From Nicotiana tabacum (lineage: Eukaryota; Streptophyta; Magnoliopsida; Solanales; Solanaceae): a stretch of 64,000 nt of DNA. Shown piece after piece: positions 29,052-38,943 of the stretch. The number at the start of each line of letters is the position of its first letter. The stretch's first letter is position 1. Position numbers and translations under genes: made by a program. The DNA is taken from contig NC_134080.1 of assembly GCF_000715075.1 (NCBI RefSeq), forward strand, positions 34,948,758-35,012,757, given 5' to 3'. Under the pieces are notes generated by a model. That model was not told where the DNA came from. It made no database searches and saw only the letters and a program-made list of their open reading frames with translations.

Positions 29052-29858
29052 ATGGAGGGCCAAATATTTCGAACTATGGATGATTTAATTAAGGGCGTGA
29101 AGGATTCCTGGTCAAAGGATATCGCTGAAATTCGTTCATTGTTACATGAGTTGATTGAAAACCTTACAACGAGTAAGTCTACTAAGGTGGAATTCCCATG
29201 ATTCAGTTGTGAGGATCCAGAGTTATGGATTTCTTATGCTGAACGTTACTTTGAATTCTATGACATATCGGAAAACAACAAATTATTACGTGCATCTATT
29301 TACCTAGACGATGAGGCGTTGGAGTGGTTCCTATGGCTTCTCCGGAACAAGCAATTGACGGATTGGGAACACTTTGTTGCAAAGGTGCGAATTCATTTTC
29401 GTAAACAACATCTCACATTGTCGGAAAGTCACATGGCTACAATTAAGGAATATTCTACAAAAATTGAAGCCAAGGCGTTCGACAATATATCACATGGCTG
29501 TTGTTATTCCAAGTTGTTTACTACAGAGAGATCAGATGTTAACGTCCTTACTGATGCAATGGAATCTGATTCAAATAACGGAAACTCAGAGGATATCCAG
29601 GTGTTTGATGAAAGCTCTCACAGAGATGAGGTTAGTGCTTCTCTTATACAATCTACACATGTTTATGAAGATATAGTTTCGACAAGTATCGATCCAATTA
29701 AGGGATCCTCAGCAACACGCGAAGGCGAGGTGTTTGATAATTTTTCTCAAGGAGCTGGGCAAATTTTTCAAGAGTTTTCACCTATGGCAGATGATTTTGG
29801 GATTATTTGTCCTGTTCTCAGCAAAGAGCTGGAGTTAGAAGATGAGATGAGAGAATAG
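29052..29858 (+). pseudogene. Retrotransposon gag relic
   Basis: One frame from ATG at 29052 to a stop at 29856-29858 is interrupted by a single in-frame TGA (29199-29201). After the break it reads FSCEDPELWISYAERYFEFY, then DDEALEWFLWLLRNKQLTDW and an EHFVAKVRIHFR segment, the conserved core of Ty3-gypsy gag (RAEQYF...EALEWF...W..F). The C-terminal half is acidic, with repeated FDN(F/I)S motifs and no zinc knuckle. The 3' end of the frame runs into an inverted LTR fragment, so the C-terminus (EDEMRE) is encoded by LTR sequence and is not ancestral. Confidence 0.75.
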
Positions 29859-30402
29859 ACCTGAGCGCAATCTTCAACATAATTCGCATGCCCTGTATTC
29901 CCCCCGGATCCCAAATATAATGTCCTAGTATTCTATTCGGTTTTTTAGTCATTGGGCCTCTTCTCAATTCAGCTCCAAGCCCAATACTCCCAACTGGATT
30001 AGATTTGTTGTGCACTTCTTGCCCATAATCCCATACTGAGTCACGCGGGTTCACAAAAATACCAATGTAACAAGCTGGATATCACTCCCAAACCAATTGA
30101 CTATATTACTCCCTAAACATAATTACAATAACCAAATATTAATAGAATAGTAGAAAACAACAACACTAAAGGAAACAGAGAGTAGATGAGAAGAGAAATT
30201 GCAACCTAAAGCTAAGAAGAAAGGGGAAGAGATACAGAGTTAGAAGAGGAGATGAGAGAACAGACTTGAGCGCAAGCTTCAACATAATTTGCATGCCCTC
30301 TATTCCCCCCGTATCCTAAATATAATGTCTTAGCATTCTATTCGGTTGTTTAGTCATTGGGCCTCTTCTCAATTCAACTCCAGACCCAATACTCCCAACT
30401 GG
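29834..30402 (-). repeat. Two truncated LTR copies in inverted orientation
   Basis: On the minus strand, 30402-30066 matches this element's LTR lacking about its first 75 bp and ends TTGTTACA. It is followed by TTGGT (start of the primer site), four bases, then 30056-29834, which starts TGTGAACCCGCGTGACTCAG and stops about halfway through the LTR. The order is therefore LTR end, primer-site remnant, LTR start. Confidence 0.8.
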
Positions 30403-30421
30403 AAATACCCATCTCATTATC

Positions 30422-31162
30422 CCTGCCTATAGACTTCCTTTTATCATTGGCAATGGAGAAGGTAGCATAGTTACATATGAAGATGACAAGCACTCTAGAA
30501 CTGATGTGAGTCGGGCGTTTGATAATTTTTTGTTCCATGCGGCTCAACCTTTGGTTGACAATGAAGTGGTCGAATCACTCGGGGATAGGAATGTCCTCTT
30601 GATTTTGAATGGAATCAGATTGATTCATGAGCATATATCTGTATACCTTCCATTTGATCCCGGTGAGTTTGTTCCTCCACGCATTTTATTTGAGCACTTG
30701 AATTCACATTTGGATAAATCACGGTACTTACCCATTACACTACGTTCTGGTGTATTTAGCTTTGTGGGCAATTTCGAGATAGCTACTGAGTTGTTATAAA
30801 GTTCACTTGGTAATTTTAATTCCTTAGTGGTTTCCTTTTGTTTCAATTGGAATGTGGAAACCCAAAGCGGAACTACTACTGCAGAAGAGGAAAAATCACG
30901 AACCAGTGTAGTCTTAGTATTTGACAACATTCCTCGAAGGGTTGTAAATAGTCTCCTGCTAAGTTCAATTTCACATAAGGAGTCATGGGTGATTCTTTTT
31001 CTTAGTCGTGTGTATATCCTTCCACGTGATAAAAAGTCCATATTGGCTAATGAGGTCCCTGATATTGAGACATATGTTCCTGATGGTATCTTGTTGGTTG
31101 AGTCTGCAAACCCAGATTGGTTGGAAGAGTTTGTGTTAATCATTAAGCAGTCATTACGATAG
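30422..31162 (+). pseudogene. Unidentified coding relic inside the non-autonomous element
   Basis: Two plus-strand frames (30506-30799, ending FVGNFEIATELL, and 30827-31162, with VFDNIPRRVVNSLLLSSISH and VESANPDWLEEFVLII) look like pieces of one protein: residue use is balanced and both share FDN motifs with the gag relic. No enzyme motif, membrane segment or known domain was recognised. It may be element-specific or captured from a host gene. Confidence 0.4.
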
Positions 31163-31227
31163 AATTTTCAGTGTTTATTTCTGAGTTGCATAGTACTGAA
31201 TCGCTCGACTACTTTACCTACATCATT

Positions 31228-31930
31228 TTATAAGGACAAGTGTTATATGCACCTTCTGATGGTACTGTGTGTTGGAGGGAAGTTGTTTGATGCAACCATC
31301 ACCCGAGGATGTTTGTTAGAGAAAAATCCCGATGATAGTTTTAGAGAGCTTCCAAATATAGTCCACAATGGCCATTTCATGGTTGTTATGCATAAGGAGC
31401 TAAGCTAGAGAGTTCCCTGCTGGTTAGCAAGGATGATTATGCAATGCAAGCAACTAATTTTGGATTTCATATCTTCATCTGTGGAGTAAATGCCTTTCTC
31501 CTTAGTCCATGGACATCCATAACAAATAATGCAACAGACCTAGTTCTAACAATGCTATCAGATGAAATGAAACAGAGAAGTACTTCAGCAAAAGTTATTG
31601 AACAACCGTGGCTTCAATGGGAGGAAGTATCAGACGAGCCAATAGACCATGTAGTTTTGTCCAAACTAAAGTAGTTCAGGGTAATATGCAATCTCATGAA
31701 ACCAACAATAAAGGTCACTGCAACAGATTTTTCAGAAGAAGAAATCAAGTATCTAAAATATGTGTTCGCGAGCATGGATACAAACAATAGTGGAACTATC
31801 ATGTATGAAAGAATAAAATCTGGATTGGCTCGGCTTGCTTCAAAACTTTCAGAAGCTGAAGTCCAGCAACTCATGCAGGCTATTATTTTGAAGTTTGAGG
31901 GATCCTTTGATTGGATAACATTGTTTTTAC
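31228..31930 (+). pseudogene. Captured calcium-dependent protein kinase (CDPK) fragment
   Basis: Plus-strand pieces follow CDPK order. HLLMVLCVGGKLFDATITRG matches kinase subdomain V; HFMVVMHKELS matches VIb, with HRD changed to HKE; SKDDYAMQATNFGF matches the DFG region, changed to NFG. A large deletion follows, then ICGVNAF, PWTSITNNATDLVLTML, VIEQPWLQWEEVSDEPID (junction region), and FASMDTNNSGTI with KLSEAEVQQLMQA, the first EF-hand. EF-hand 2 is a degraded in-register remnant (EGSFDWI). Stops at 31406 and 31672 and frame changes make it non-functional. No intron-like interruptions were seen, suggesting capture through RNA. In intact CDPKs these parts phosphorylate targets in response to calcium; here both catalytic Asp positions are altered. 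Confidence 0.75.
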
Positions 31931-32183
31931 TCCAAGACAAAATACATAGTGCAACTTCACACTTAGCTAGATTGATCTTATTGCGGCTAGATCGTGATCC
32001 TAATTGTTGTACTGTTATGCTTCTGCTACCTAGATGTCAGGCGAAACTATGGGAAAAGAAAACCAACTATCCTACTGTTGCTTTGCATTTACTGTTTGTT
32101 GTTGACAAGGTCAAGCGGATATTGTTCCATTTTCTGCTTTACTCGAACCTTGAGGGCAAGGTTTTTTTTGAGGAGGGAGGTAT

Positions 32184-32578
32184 TATTGTGAACCCACGTG
32201 ACTCAGTATGGGATTATGGGCCATAAGTGTGCAACAAATCTGATCCAGTTAGGAGTATTGGGCTTGGGCTGAATTGAGAAGATGCCCAATGACTAAACAA
32301 CCGAATAAAATGATAGGACATTATATTTGGGATCCAAAGGGAATGCAGGGCATGCGAATTATGTTGAAGCTTGCGCTCAAGTCTGTTCTCTCATCTCCTC
32401 TTCTGACTTTGTATATCTTCCCCTTTCTTCTTAGCTTTAGGTTGCAATTTCTCTTCCCATCTGCTCTCTGTTTCCTTTAGGGTTGTTGTTTTCTACTGTT
32501 CTATTAATATTTGGTTATTGTAATTCGATTTAGTGAGTTAATATAATCAGTTGGTTGTGTAATATCCAATTTGTTTCA
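32184..32578 (+). repeat. 3' LTR of the CDPK-carrying element
   Basis: 395 bp; the first dinucleotide is TA where the 5' LTR has TG. Contains the promoter-like segment leading to CTCTTCTGACTTTGTATATC. Followed by the aattt duplication. Confidence 0.9.
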
Positions 32579-32632
32579 AATTTACACCCCCAATTAATAT
32601 CGGAAAGCAAATTTGAACTAATTTGCAAAGTT

Positions 32633-33267
32633 CAATACAAGATTAGGAATGAAGATATTCGAGAGAAGGTGGGTGTGGCCCCCATGGAGGACAAGATGCG
32701 GGAAGTAAGACTCAGATGGTTCAGGCACATTCAGAGGAGGAGCACTGATGCACCGGTGAGGAGGTGTGAGCGACTGGCTGTAGTGGGCACGCGGAGAGGT
32801 AGAGGGCGACCTAAGAAGTATTGGGGAGAGGTGATTAGACAGGACATGGCACGACTTAGGATTACTGAGGACATGGCCCTTGACAGGGAATTATGGAGGT
32901 CGAGCATTAAGGTTGTAGGTTAGGGAAAGTTGTGAATATTTCTACAGCACAATAGAGTGAGACTAGCCAGTTAGGAGTTAGACTAAGAATGTCATTGGCC
33001 GTCTATTGATGCAGGGCTTTACCTGCTAGTTTTACTATACCAGCCATCTATTTCGTATTTCGTATGCTGTATTTCATATCTCTTATATTGCTGTTATTTT
33101 ATTATGCATTTTTATGGTACTAATATATCGGCTCCTGTTGCTTTTTTTGAGTTGAGGGTCTCCTGGAAACAGGCTCTCTACCCTTCGGGGTAGGGGTAAG
33201 GTCTGCGTACATATTACCCTCCCCAGACCCCACTTGTGGGATTATACTGGGTCGTTGTTGTTGTTGT
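32633..33267 (+). mobile_element. 5'-truncated RTE-clade LINE
   Basis: A 9-bp duplication tgcaaagtt flanks it (32624-32632 and 33268-33276). A plus-strand frame encodes the C-terminal end of an RTE-type reverse-transcriptase polyprotein: [20 protein letters not shown], then [17 protein letters not shown] and [12 protein letters not shown]. The stop is at 32921-32923. The 3' end has the GGGTAAGGTCTGCGTACATA tail and finishes in TTG repeats. 5' truncation and short target duplications are normal for target-primed reverse transcription. Confidence 0.85.
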
Positions 33268-33397
33268 TGCAAAGTTATAGGAGCAAATGTGAACTATTAA
33301 ATAAGTTAAGGGTAAATTAGACCTTTTTCACAATGCTAGTTAAGGCTATACTTTATTCCGACTCTCATAGTCCGGTTCACAGCTCTTTGTTCAACTA

Positions 33398-33406
33398 AAA
33401 CCCTAA
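33398..33406 (+). promoter_or_regulatory. Telo-box upstream of the Pol I subunit gene
   Basis: AAACCCTAA, continuing as AAACCCTAAACCC, 142 bp before the ATG. Telo-boxes are common in plant promoters of ribosome-biogenesis and translation genes (established knowledge); a role here is inferred. Confidence 0.6.
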
Positions 33407-33547
33407 ACCCTGAGTTCTAACGGTTTATAATAATCGCCTCTGAACTTCGTGTGTAATAATAATCGCTCTACAGTCTGAAGAAAAGCAAATAGGTTTACAG
33501 TTTGTTCTCTATTCTTTACCATTCGATTTGCCGCAAAATATATAGAG

Positions 33548-36500
33548 ATGGCATACTTCCGACAACGGGATTTCATGTTCTGTGAAATGTGTGGAACAAT
33601 GCTTACGTTTGATTCCCCCAAGTATGCTCGCTGTCCCTTATGCAAATTCAAGAAACGAGTCAAAGGTTTCGCCTTTTCCAACCCTTTAATTTTTTTTTAG
33701 TCTTTCGCTGTATCTTCAACTTCACTTGTCTGTGTAATTTCACCTGTCGAAAGTTTCATACTGTTTTTTGGACTGGGAAGCAATTCTGGAGCAAACTAGG
33801 GAAATTTGCGAAAAATGTTAAACTAATGGATTGAACTAGCATATAGAGCATATGCCTTCAAGTCTTTACCCTTTTGCCCGCTTTTTATTTGTTTAGTTGC
33901 GCTGAATTGAACGGTTAGTCATTGTTAACATTCAATTTTAATGTCCTTCACCCTGAGGAAAAGAAGCAGTGTATATCAAACCGGGGAAATTGTTAATAGC
34001 TTCTTTTTATAATGACTGGCAAGGGTGGACTCAAGTTTGTTGGATGGGATACCCAAAAAAGAAAGAAAGAGAAGCAAATAATGGATAGAGACAATATGTG
34101 GACTTCTAGAAAGGCACAATAGGTTGAATAATGTTTTCATAGTGATAACGAATCATCTGGATATTTCTTTGAAGGATATAGCTCTTAATTTCCACTTCAG
34201 GTTGACGAATTTGTTGGGATTGTCATTGTATGTTTTCTGCTTCTTTGCACCGGAATTAAATATTCTATTATTGACAACACTTTTCTCTTGTTAAATTTTT
34301 TTAGAGATTGCTGGAAACGAGATACGCTATACCATTTCTGCTGAGGTATGCTTTATTTAGAATTGTAGGCATCACTGATACATCATACATGTATTGAGGT
34401 GAGAGCGAGAAAGCTAGTTGTAATTACATAAGCCGCTAAAGAAGCTGTGCAAAAAGTTTTTAATCTAATGATATTCTGGTATTTAAAGATTAGGAAATGT
34501 TTATGTGAAGGAGTATAACGAAGGAATTTGTCTGACCATCTCCACTTTCCACCAACAACAGTTGAAGTTATGATCTTGACAAGAATGGTGTTCATTTGTT
34601 TGAGGATATGGAAAACTGCCTTAAAAGTGTTACTTGCTAGTAATAAATTACACATCTGAATTACTTTTTTGAGTAGTCATTAGCCTCTATTCACCGAGTG
34701 TCAAGTGATTGAGATTTTTTTTTGTCTTAATGTTAATAAAATAACATAATTATGTGCCTTGTCTTAAAAATCTACGGAAGGTTTTAAGCCAAATACATAA
34801 GAAAATAATCTAGAAGTAAAAAGAAATGAGGAATAAAAAACTAAATCAACGCACTCGCCTGAGCTTGAATTTCTGTTGTTTAAGAAGGCATCTGCTCGTC
34901 TTTCCATCTCCTATTTCATAGTTTTCACTAAAATGTTCTTGTTTCCCTTGTTCTTCCCTTCTATTCGTGTCACTTGAACATTTTTAATATGTTGGTACCC
35001 AAAACTTGCCTCCCATCTCATCATGTTTTCTCTAATAACTGTTATTTCCCATACTATTTCCTTCAATTATCGTTGCTTAAACTTGTACTGTTTTTTTTGG
35101 TACTCAAAGGTTTCCGATAGATTGGAAAAAGCTGGTTCGAAATTATGAGGGAACTCCCATTTGGATTCAAGTTGTTTTAATTTTCTATTTCCATCTATAT
35201 TCTAGTTTTTTTTTTCATCAGGTAAATTAACTTTTGTTAAGAAACTTCAAAAAAGTACCAAGGGGGTACTTTTAAAGTACAAGCAAACTTCAGAGGATAG
35301 CAATTACAGATAGAGCTTCTGCAATTCCATATAATCTAATAACTGCACCAAGTCTTCTGCTACCCTTTCCTTACACCAAAAATATAAATTCTGCAAGCAA
35401 CTATTTTTTAGTGTAGGATTCTGGGTCCTCTGATCTTCAAAGCATCTTTTGTTCCTTTCCAGCCAGATGGTCCACATGATGCATAAGGGAATGGTCATCC
35501 ATATCTTTTTCTTCCAAATTTCCATCTATATTCTAGTTGTAGTTCTAAACTTCAATATTTAATTTTCTGGGTTTCTGTGGGTTCCTTGGATTGCTGAGAG
35601 TTGGTTGAGTTTCATGTTTTCAGTGTTTGGTACTGTGGCCAGTATAATTCTTTCGCTAGAATGGTCATTTACTCAGTGTTAGTTTAAGATGTTGACTTTT
35701 AACTCATGAAACTCATTTTGAATTTTTGAAATAGAAATAATTCTGGACACTTGCTACATAAAAATATGCTACTCCACTTTGAGGAATGGATCATTTAATA
35801 TGTTGTGCATTACCGGTTTCTACTTTCTAGTAGTGAATGATAAGCTATGTAGCGTATTCTTATTTCTTGGCATTTTGACATGTAGAACGGTATTGAATTC
35901 CCTGAAAATGATGGGAAGCCTTTAATTGTAAGAGGAGATTTCAGAGTTCGAAACGCTGAAAAACTGCCAGCAGGTCAGGAGAGTGTATTGCATATTTTCC
36001 TAATGGTATCATATGTGGGAGCAGAATGGATATTGAGGATTCATATAGCTGACTCCAACTAGTTTGGGATTGAGGTGTGATTGTTATATGTAGGATGGTT
36101 TATCATTTCATAGAAATTCTGGACTTTTAAGCGGTCGGAGTGAGGATTGTGTTAGTTCACCCTGCTGTAGCGAGAACTATATTGAAGGTATTTGTAGCCT
36201 ATTTCAGTTGGTGGAGTGCAGGGAAGGGGTGATTATGCGGAGTACGATAATTTACTTGACAAAAAACGAATTAGAAGAAATCCAACATGCTTGTGTGTTT
36301 GCATCCCTAACTGTTACAGAGATACTTTACATATGGCATCACCTCTGGATATATTTTTCTCACTCAAAGAAGCTCTACGGTTTGCTTTGTCTTTAAATGG
36401 TTTAAAATATTGAATAAAATAAAGAAAGAGAATAATATTATGCTCAGTCAAGGAAGTTACGGGCATTCTCCCAGTAGCCTCCATAATGCAATGCAACTTC

Positions 36501-37094
36501 CTTTATCATTGCCTAGATGAAGAATAAACTTTATATCTGATGTGGAAGAACAAAAAATGGTGAAATGGAGGACGGGAAACATTAGGTGGAAGAGAAGAAA
36601 TGTAAAATACATAGAGCAAAATATTCTGGGTGGCAGGAAGCTCGTGTATGTTCTTCGTCATTTTTGTGCTGACATGTGTTTACTGAGCATATAATAGATT
36701 TTTCTGTAGGCTATTAGAAGGGAATTGGGCATATCTTCATTTGATGATCTTGAAGAAGAGAAGGAGCTAAAGCAAATGGTTAGTGCAGTCTGCAGTGTCC
36801 CATAACATTCTTTATGTTTACACGTTCTTTCTGTTAATTGCTGTTCGTATGGTTTACAGGACTACAATGCAAAATGTAAAACTTGTCAGCATTTAGGCAT
36901 GTCATATGTAGCCAGACAGGTACTCTTGCTTTGCGTTTGTCCATATTCTTCTCAGACTTTGCCTTTTGCTGCTAAGCTTTTCATGTTATCCTAACACCAC
37001 TTGCTTCTTTGAACAGATTAGATCTGCTGATGAAGGCCAGACTATCTTCTATACGTGCCCTGTTTGTGGAAATAAACAAACTGAGAACTCATGA
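33548..37094 (+). CDS. NRPA12: DNA-directed RNA polymerase I subunit A12.2 (RPA12)
   Basis: Five exons join in frame with GT-AG introns: 33548-33665, 34305-34345, 36710-36778, 36860-36919 and 37017-37094, giving 121 residues, the usual size for this subunit. The protein starts [17 protein letters not shown]-terminal zinc ribbon: C12, C15, C29, C32. C-terminal zinc ribbon: C82, C85, C110, C113, with the TFIIS-like hairpin [10 protein letters not shown] just before the last cysteine pair. The linker holds AIRRELGIS, conserved in plant homologues. The subunit supports RNA cleavage and termination by Pol I in the nucleolus (family knowledge). The ATG is the only one in frame before the first zinc ribbon. 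Intron 2 (2.36 kb) contains a LINE fragment and a candidate frame-disrupting exon (35886-35973). Confidence 0.92.
35208..35517 (-). mobile_element. 5'-truncated L1-type LINE in intron 2 of NRPA12
   Basis: A perfect 21-bp direct repeat flanks it (35187-35207 and 35518-35538, starting ATTTCCATCTATATT). Poly-T at 35208 onward is the poly-A tail of a minus-strand insert. The minus frame 35525-35304 encodes [20 protein letters not shown], the C-terminal zinc-binding reverse-transcriptase region of plant LINEs. Confidence 0.9.
35886..35973 (+). other. Candidate cryptic or poison exon in NRPA12 intron 2
   Basis: 88 bases with a TGTAG acceptor before and CAG|GTCAGG donor after. Read in the phase of exon 2 it is open ([19 protein letters not shown] and so on), but 88 is not a multiple of three. 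Its inclusion would give a stop two codons into the next exon. Skipping it gives the full-length protein. Confidence 0.35.
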
Positions 37095-37423
37095 AACCTC
37101 TCTGTAGGTTTCCATGGTGAATGGAGCTGTTTAAGTATATGCTGAGCCATTGGAATATTCTATAGCTCTGACAATATTGCATGTAATACATGGAAACACA
37201 TGTAAACCTCCTATGTTGTCTAGGAGTTCTAGAAATAGAATTTAGTTTTCCTTGCTCCAACTATTACGGCCAATATGATCCTTTTAGGTTGATTGTAACG
37301 AGAATATGAGAAAGAATTTAAGAATCAATATATGTGAAACAACATGCATAGAATTATTCTATAAATGGCTCTGGCTAAGATTTAAGACCTTATCAAAACG
37401 CCTAACATGCACAGAATTCTACT
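37095..37423. other. NRPA12 3' flank
   Basis: AT-rich; probably the 3' untranslated region and terminator area. No repeat or second gene was recognised. Confidence 0.5.
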
Positions 37424-37865
37424 ATGAATTGCTCTGGTAAGGCTTTTAAGACCTTACCAAATGTCTATATTTATAAAGGGTTAAGACTTGATTTTAAAGA
37501 TATATGTACCGCTTGTCAGCTTGGCCTGTCTCATAAATTGTCTCTTCCTCTTAGTCCAAATAAATGCTCTTCCATTTTACAAGTTGTATGTGCTGATGTT
37601 TTTGGTCCATTCCTATTTTTGTCCGCAGATGGTCGTTGCTATATTGTTAGTCTTTGTGTGGATGATTACACTACTTTCAATAGGGTATATCCTTTGTTTT
37701 AAAAATATGTTGTCTTGCCTACACTTCTTCAATTCAAGGCTTTAGTTGAAACATGAAAGACAATTTAACACCACTATTAAAGTCATGCAAACAGACTAAA
37801 GTGGCAAATTTCGCCCTCTATTACCACTCTTTGACAAAACATGGCATCATTCATAAAATATCATG
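37424..37865 (+). pseudogene. Ty1-copia integrase relic
   Basis: The plus frame reads CTACQLGLSHKLSLPLSPNK, the GAG-pre-integrase zinc-binding C..C segment, then VVCADVFGPFLFLSADGRCY and VDDYTTFNRVYP, the D and DDY landmarks of the copia integrase core. After a frame change it continues as KHERQFNTTIKVMQTD and PLLPLFDK. A stop after VYPLF (37702), one after QTD and further frame changes make it dead. The rest of the copia element is missing on both sides. Confidence 0.8.
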
Positions 37866-38066
37866 TTCTCGCACTTTTTACTTAATGCACTCACAAGCGT
37901 TCGCATTGCCACTGGCGAGACCTGGGAAGGCAACCCGATTGGGTGTCAGAGGATCTATAGTACATGTAGCCTTCCGGACTTCATATTCATCATTTTTTAA
38001 AGCGAGGGAAAGGGATCTCTTTCCTACAAGGGAAAAAAAAACATGAACAACTTTGAAAGAAAATAC
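37866..38066. other. Unassigned segment between the copia relic and an LTR element
   Basis: Does not continue the copia frame and has a different look: GC-balanced, with AAGCGAGGGAAAGGGATCTC. An organellar origin is possible but not shown. Confidence 0.3.
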
Positions 38067-38071
38067 CTTAA

Positions 38072-38823
38072 TGTATGCGGCAAAATCAGAGGACTTAATT
38101 TCTCGCTATCAAGCCACTTCGGAAGAATACCTCGAGGCCCCGAGGACGTGGAGCCGCGGTCGAGTCCCCTCCCTCGGGGCTTGTCGAGGCCCGACTCAAA
38201 GAAGACGAAGGTCGAGGCTAGAGCAGAAGGGGAAGTTCCCAAGGCACACGACTAAGTCTGACAGGGCCGGCCTATCCATGGCCTATGCCGAAGCGTCACA
38301 TCTAGCCGTCTCATCTCCATACTTTGTAACTAATGCATGTTGTACTATATCCGGGTTCCCCTCCTATATAAAGGGAACCCACACTACTTTGTAAAGGGCT
38401 GATGTTGCTCCATCTATTTCTCCACAAGATCAATAATATCTCTCTCTCTTCTCTCTAACTTATTCGTCCTTACTAGCTCGAGACTACTCTTAGCGTTATT
38501 GCTTTCATATTTGTTCTTCATTTATTGCTTGGTATTGGCCGTAAAGAGCCTTGTTTGATCATACCTTAACTGTTATCCCATTCCCGACTACCCCCGATAG
38601 CTAGAGCTCGAGCCAGATATCGACCTCGAAGTCCTTCATCGACCAGTCCGAGGCTCGGGCTGCAAGCTTCTCGGCTTGATTAGTGCCCTGCTTTAGCCCG
38701 TATTTCTTCGTTAAACCTCATACCCTTAGCATCTACTGCTCTAACAACTAGCATAAAAATAGGCACGTATTTTTAGAGTCCTATTTACAAATTTAATTGT
38801 TGTTACCATTTTCACGGTAAATA
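38072..38823 (+). repeat. 5' LTR of the Tat-like element
   Basis: 752 bp, with a TATA-like CTATATAAAGGGAACCC near 38363 that would start the element transcript. Confidence 0.9.
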
Positions 38824-38943
38824 GTTTGGCGCCCCCCGTGGGGCTAAAAATAATAGTGATTATTTTCTTGTTGGTTTCATTACACAAATGCAAGTTATCT
38901 TTCATGCTTTTTCTTGTCCAAGATCTCTTGATTTCAGGTCGAA

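Larger units (their letters stand above)
28627..32578 (+). mobile_element. Non-autonomous LTR retrotransposon carrying a captured kinase fragment
   Basis: Two LTRs (28627-29025 and 32184-32578) are flanked by the perfect 5-bp duplication aattt (28622-28626 and 32579-32583). A candidate primer site TTGGTGCTTTCATTGAGAG directly follows the 5' LTR, and a purine tract GAGGAGGGAGG lies just before the 3' LTR. Internally there is a gag relic (29052-29858), an inverted pair of broken LTRs (29834-30402), an unidentified coding relic (30422-31162) and a CDPK-like fragment (31228-31930). No protease, reverse transcriptase, RNase H or integrase was seen, so mobilisation would need another element. Confidence 0.88.

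Noticed and set aside
35304..35525. Minus-strand protein as a host gene
   Set aside because: C-terminus of a LINE bounded by a 21-bp target duplication and a poly-A tail.
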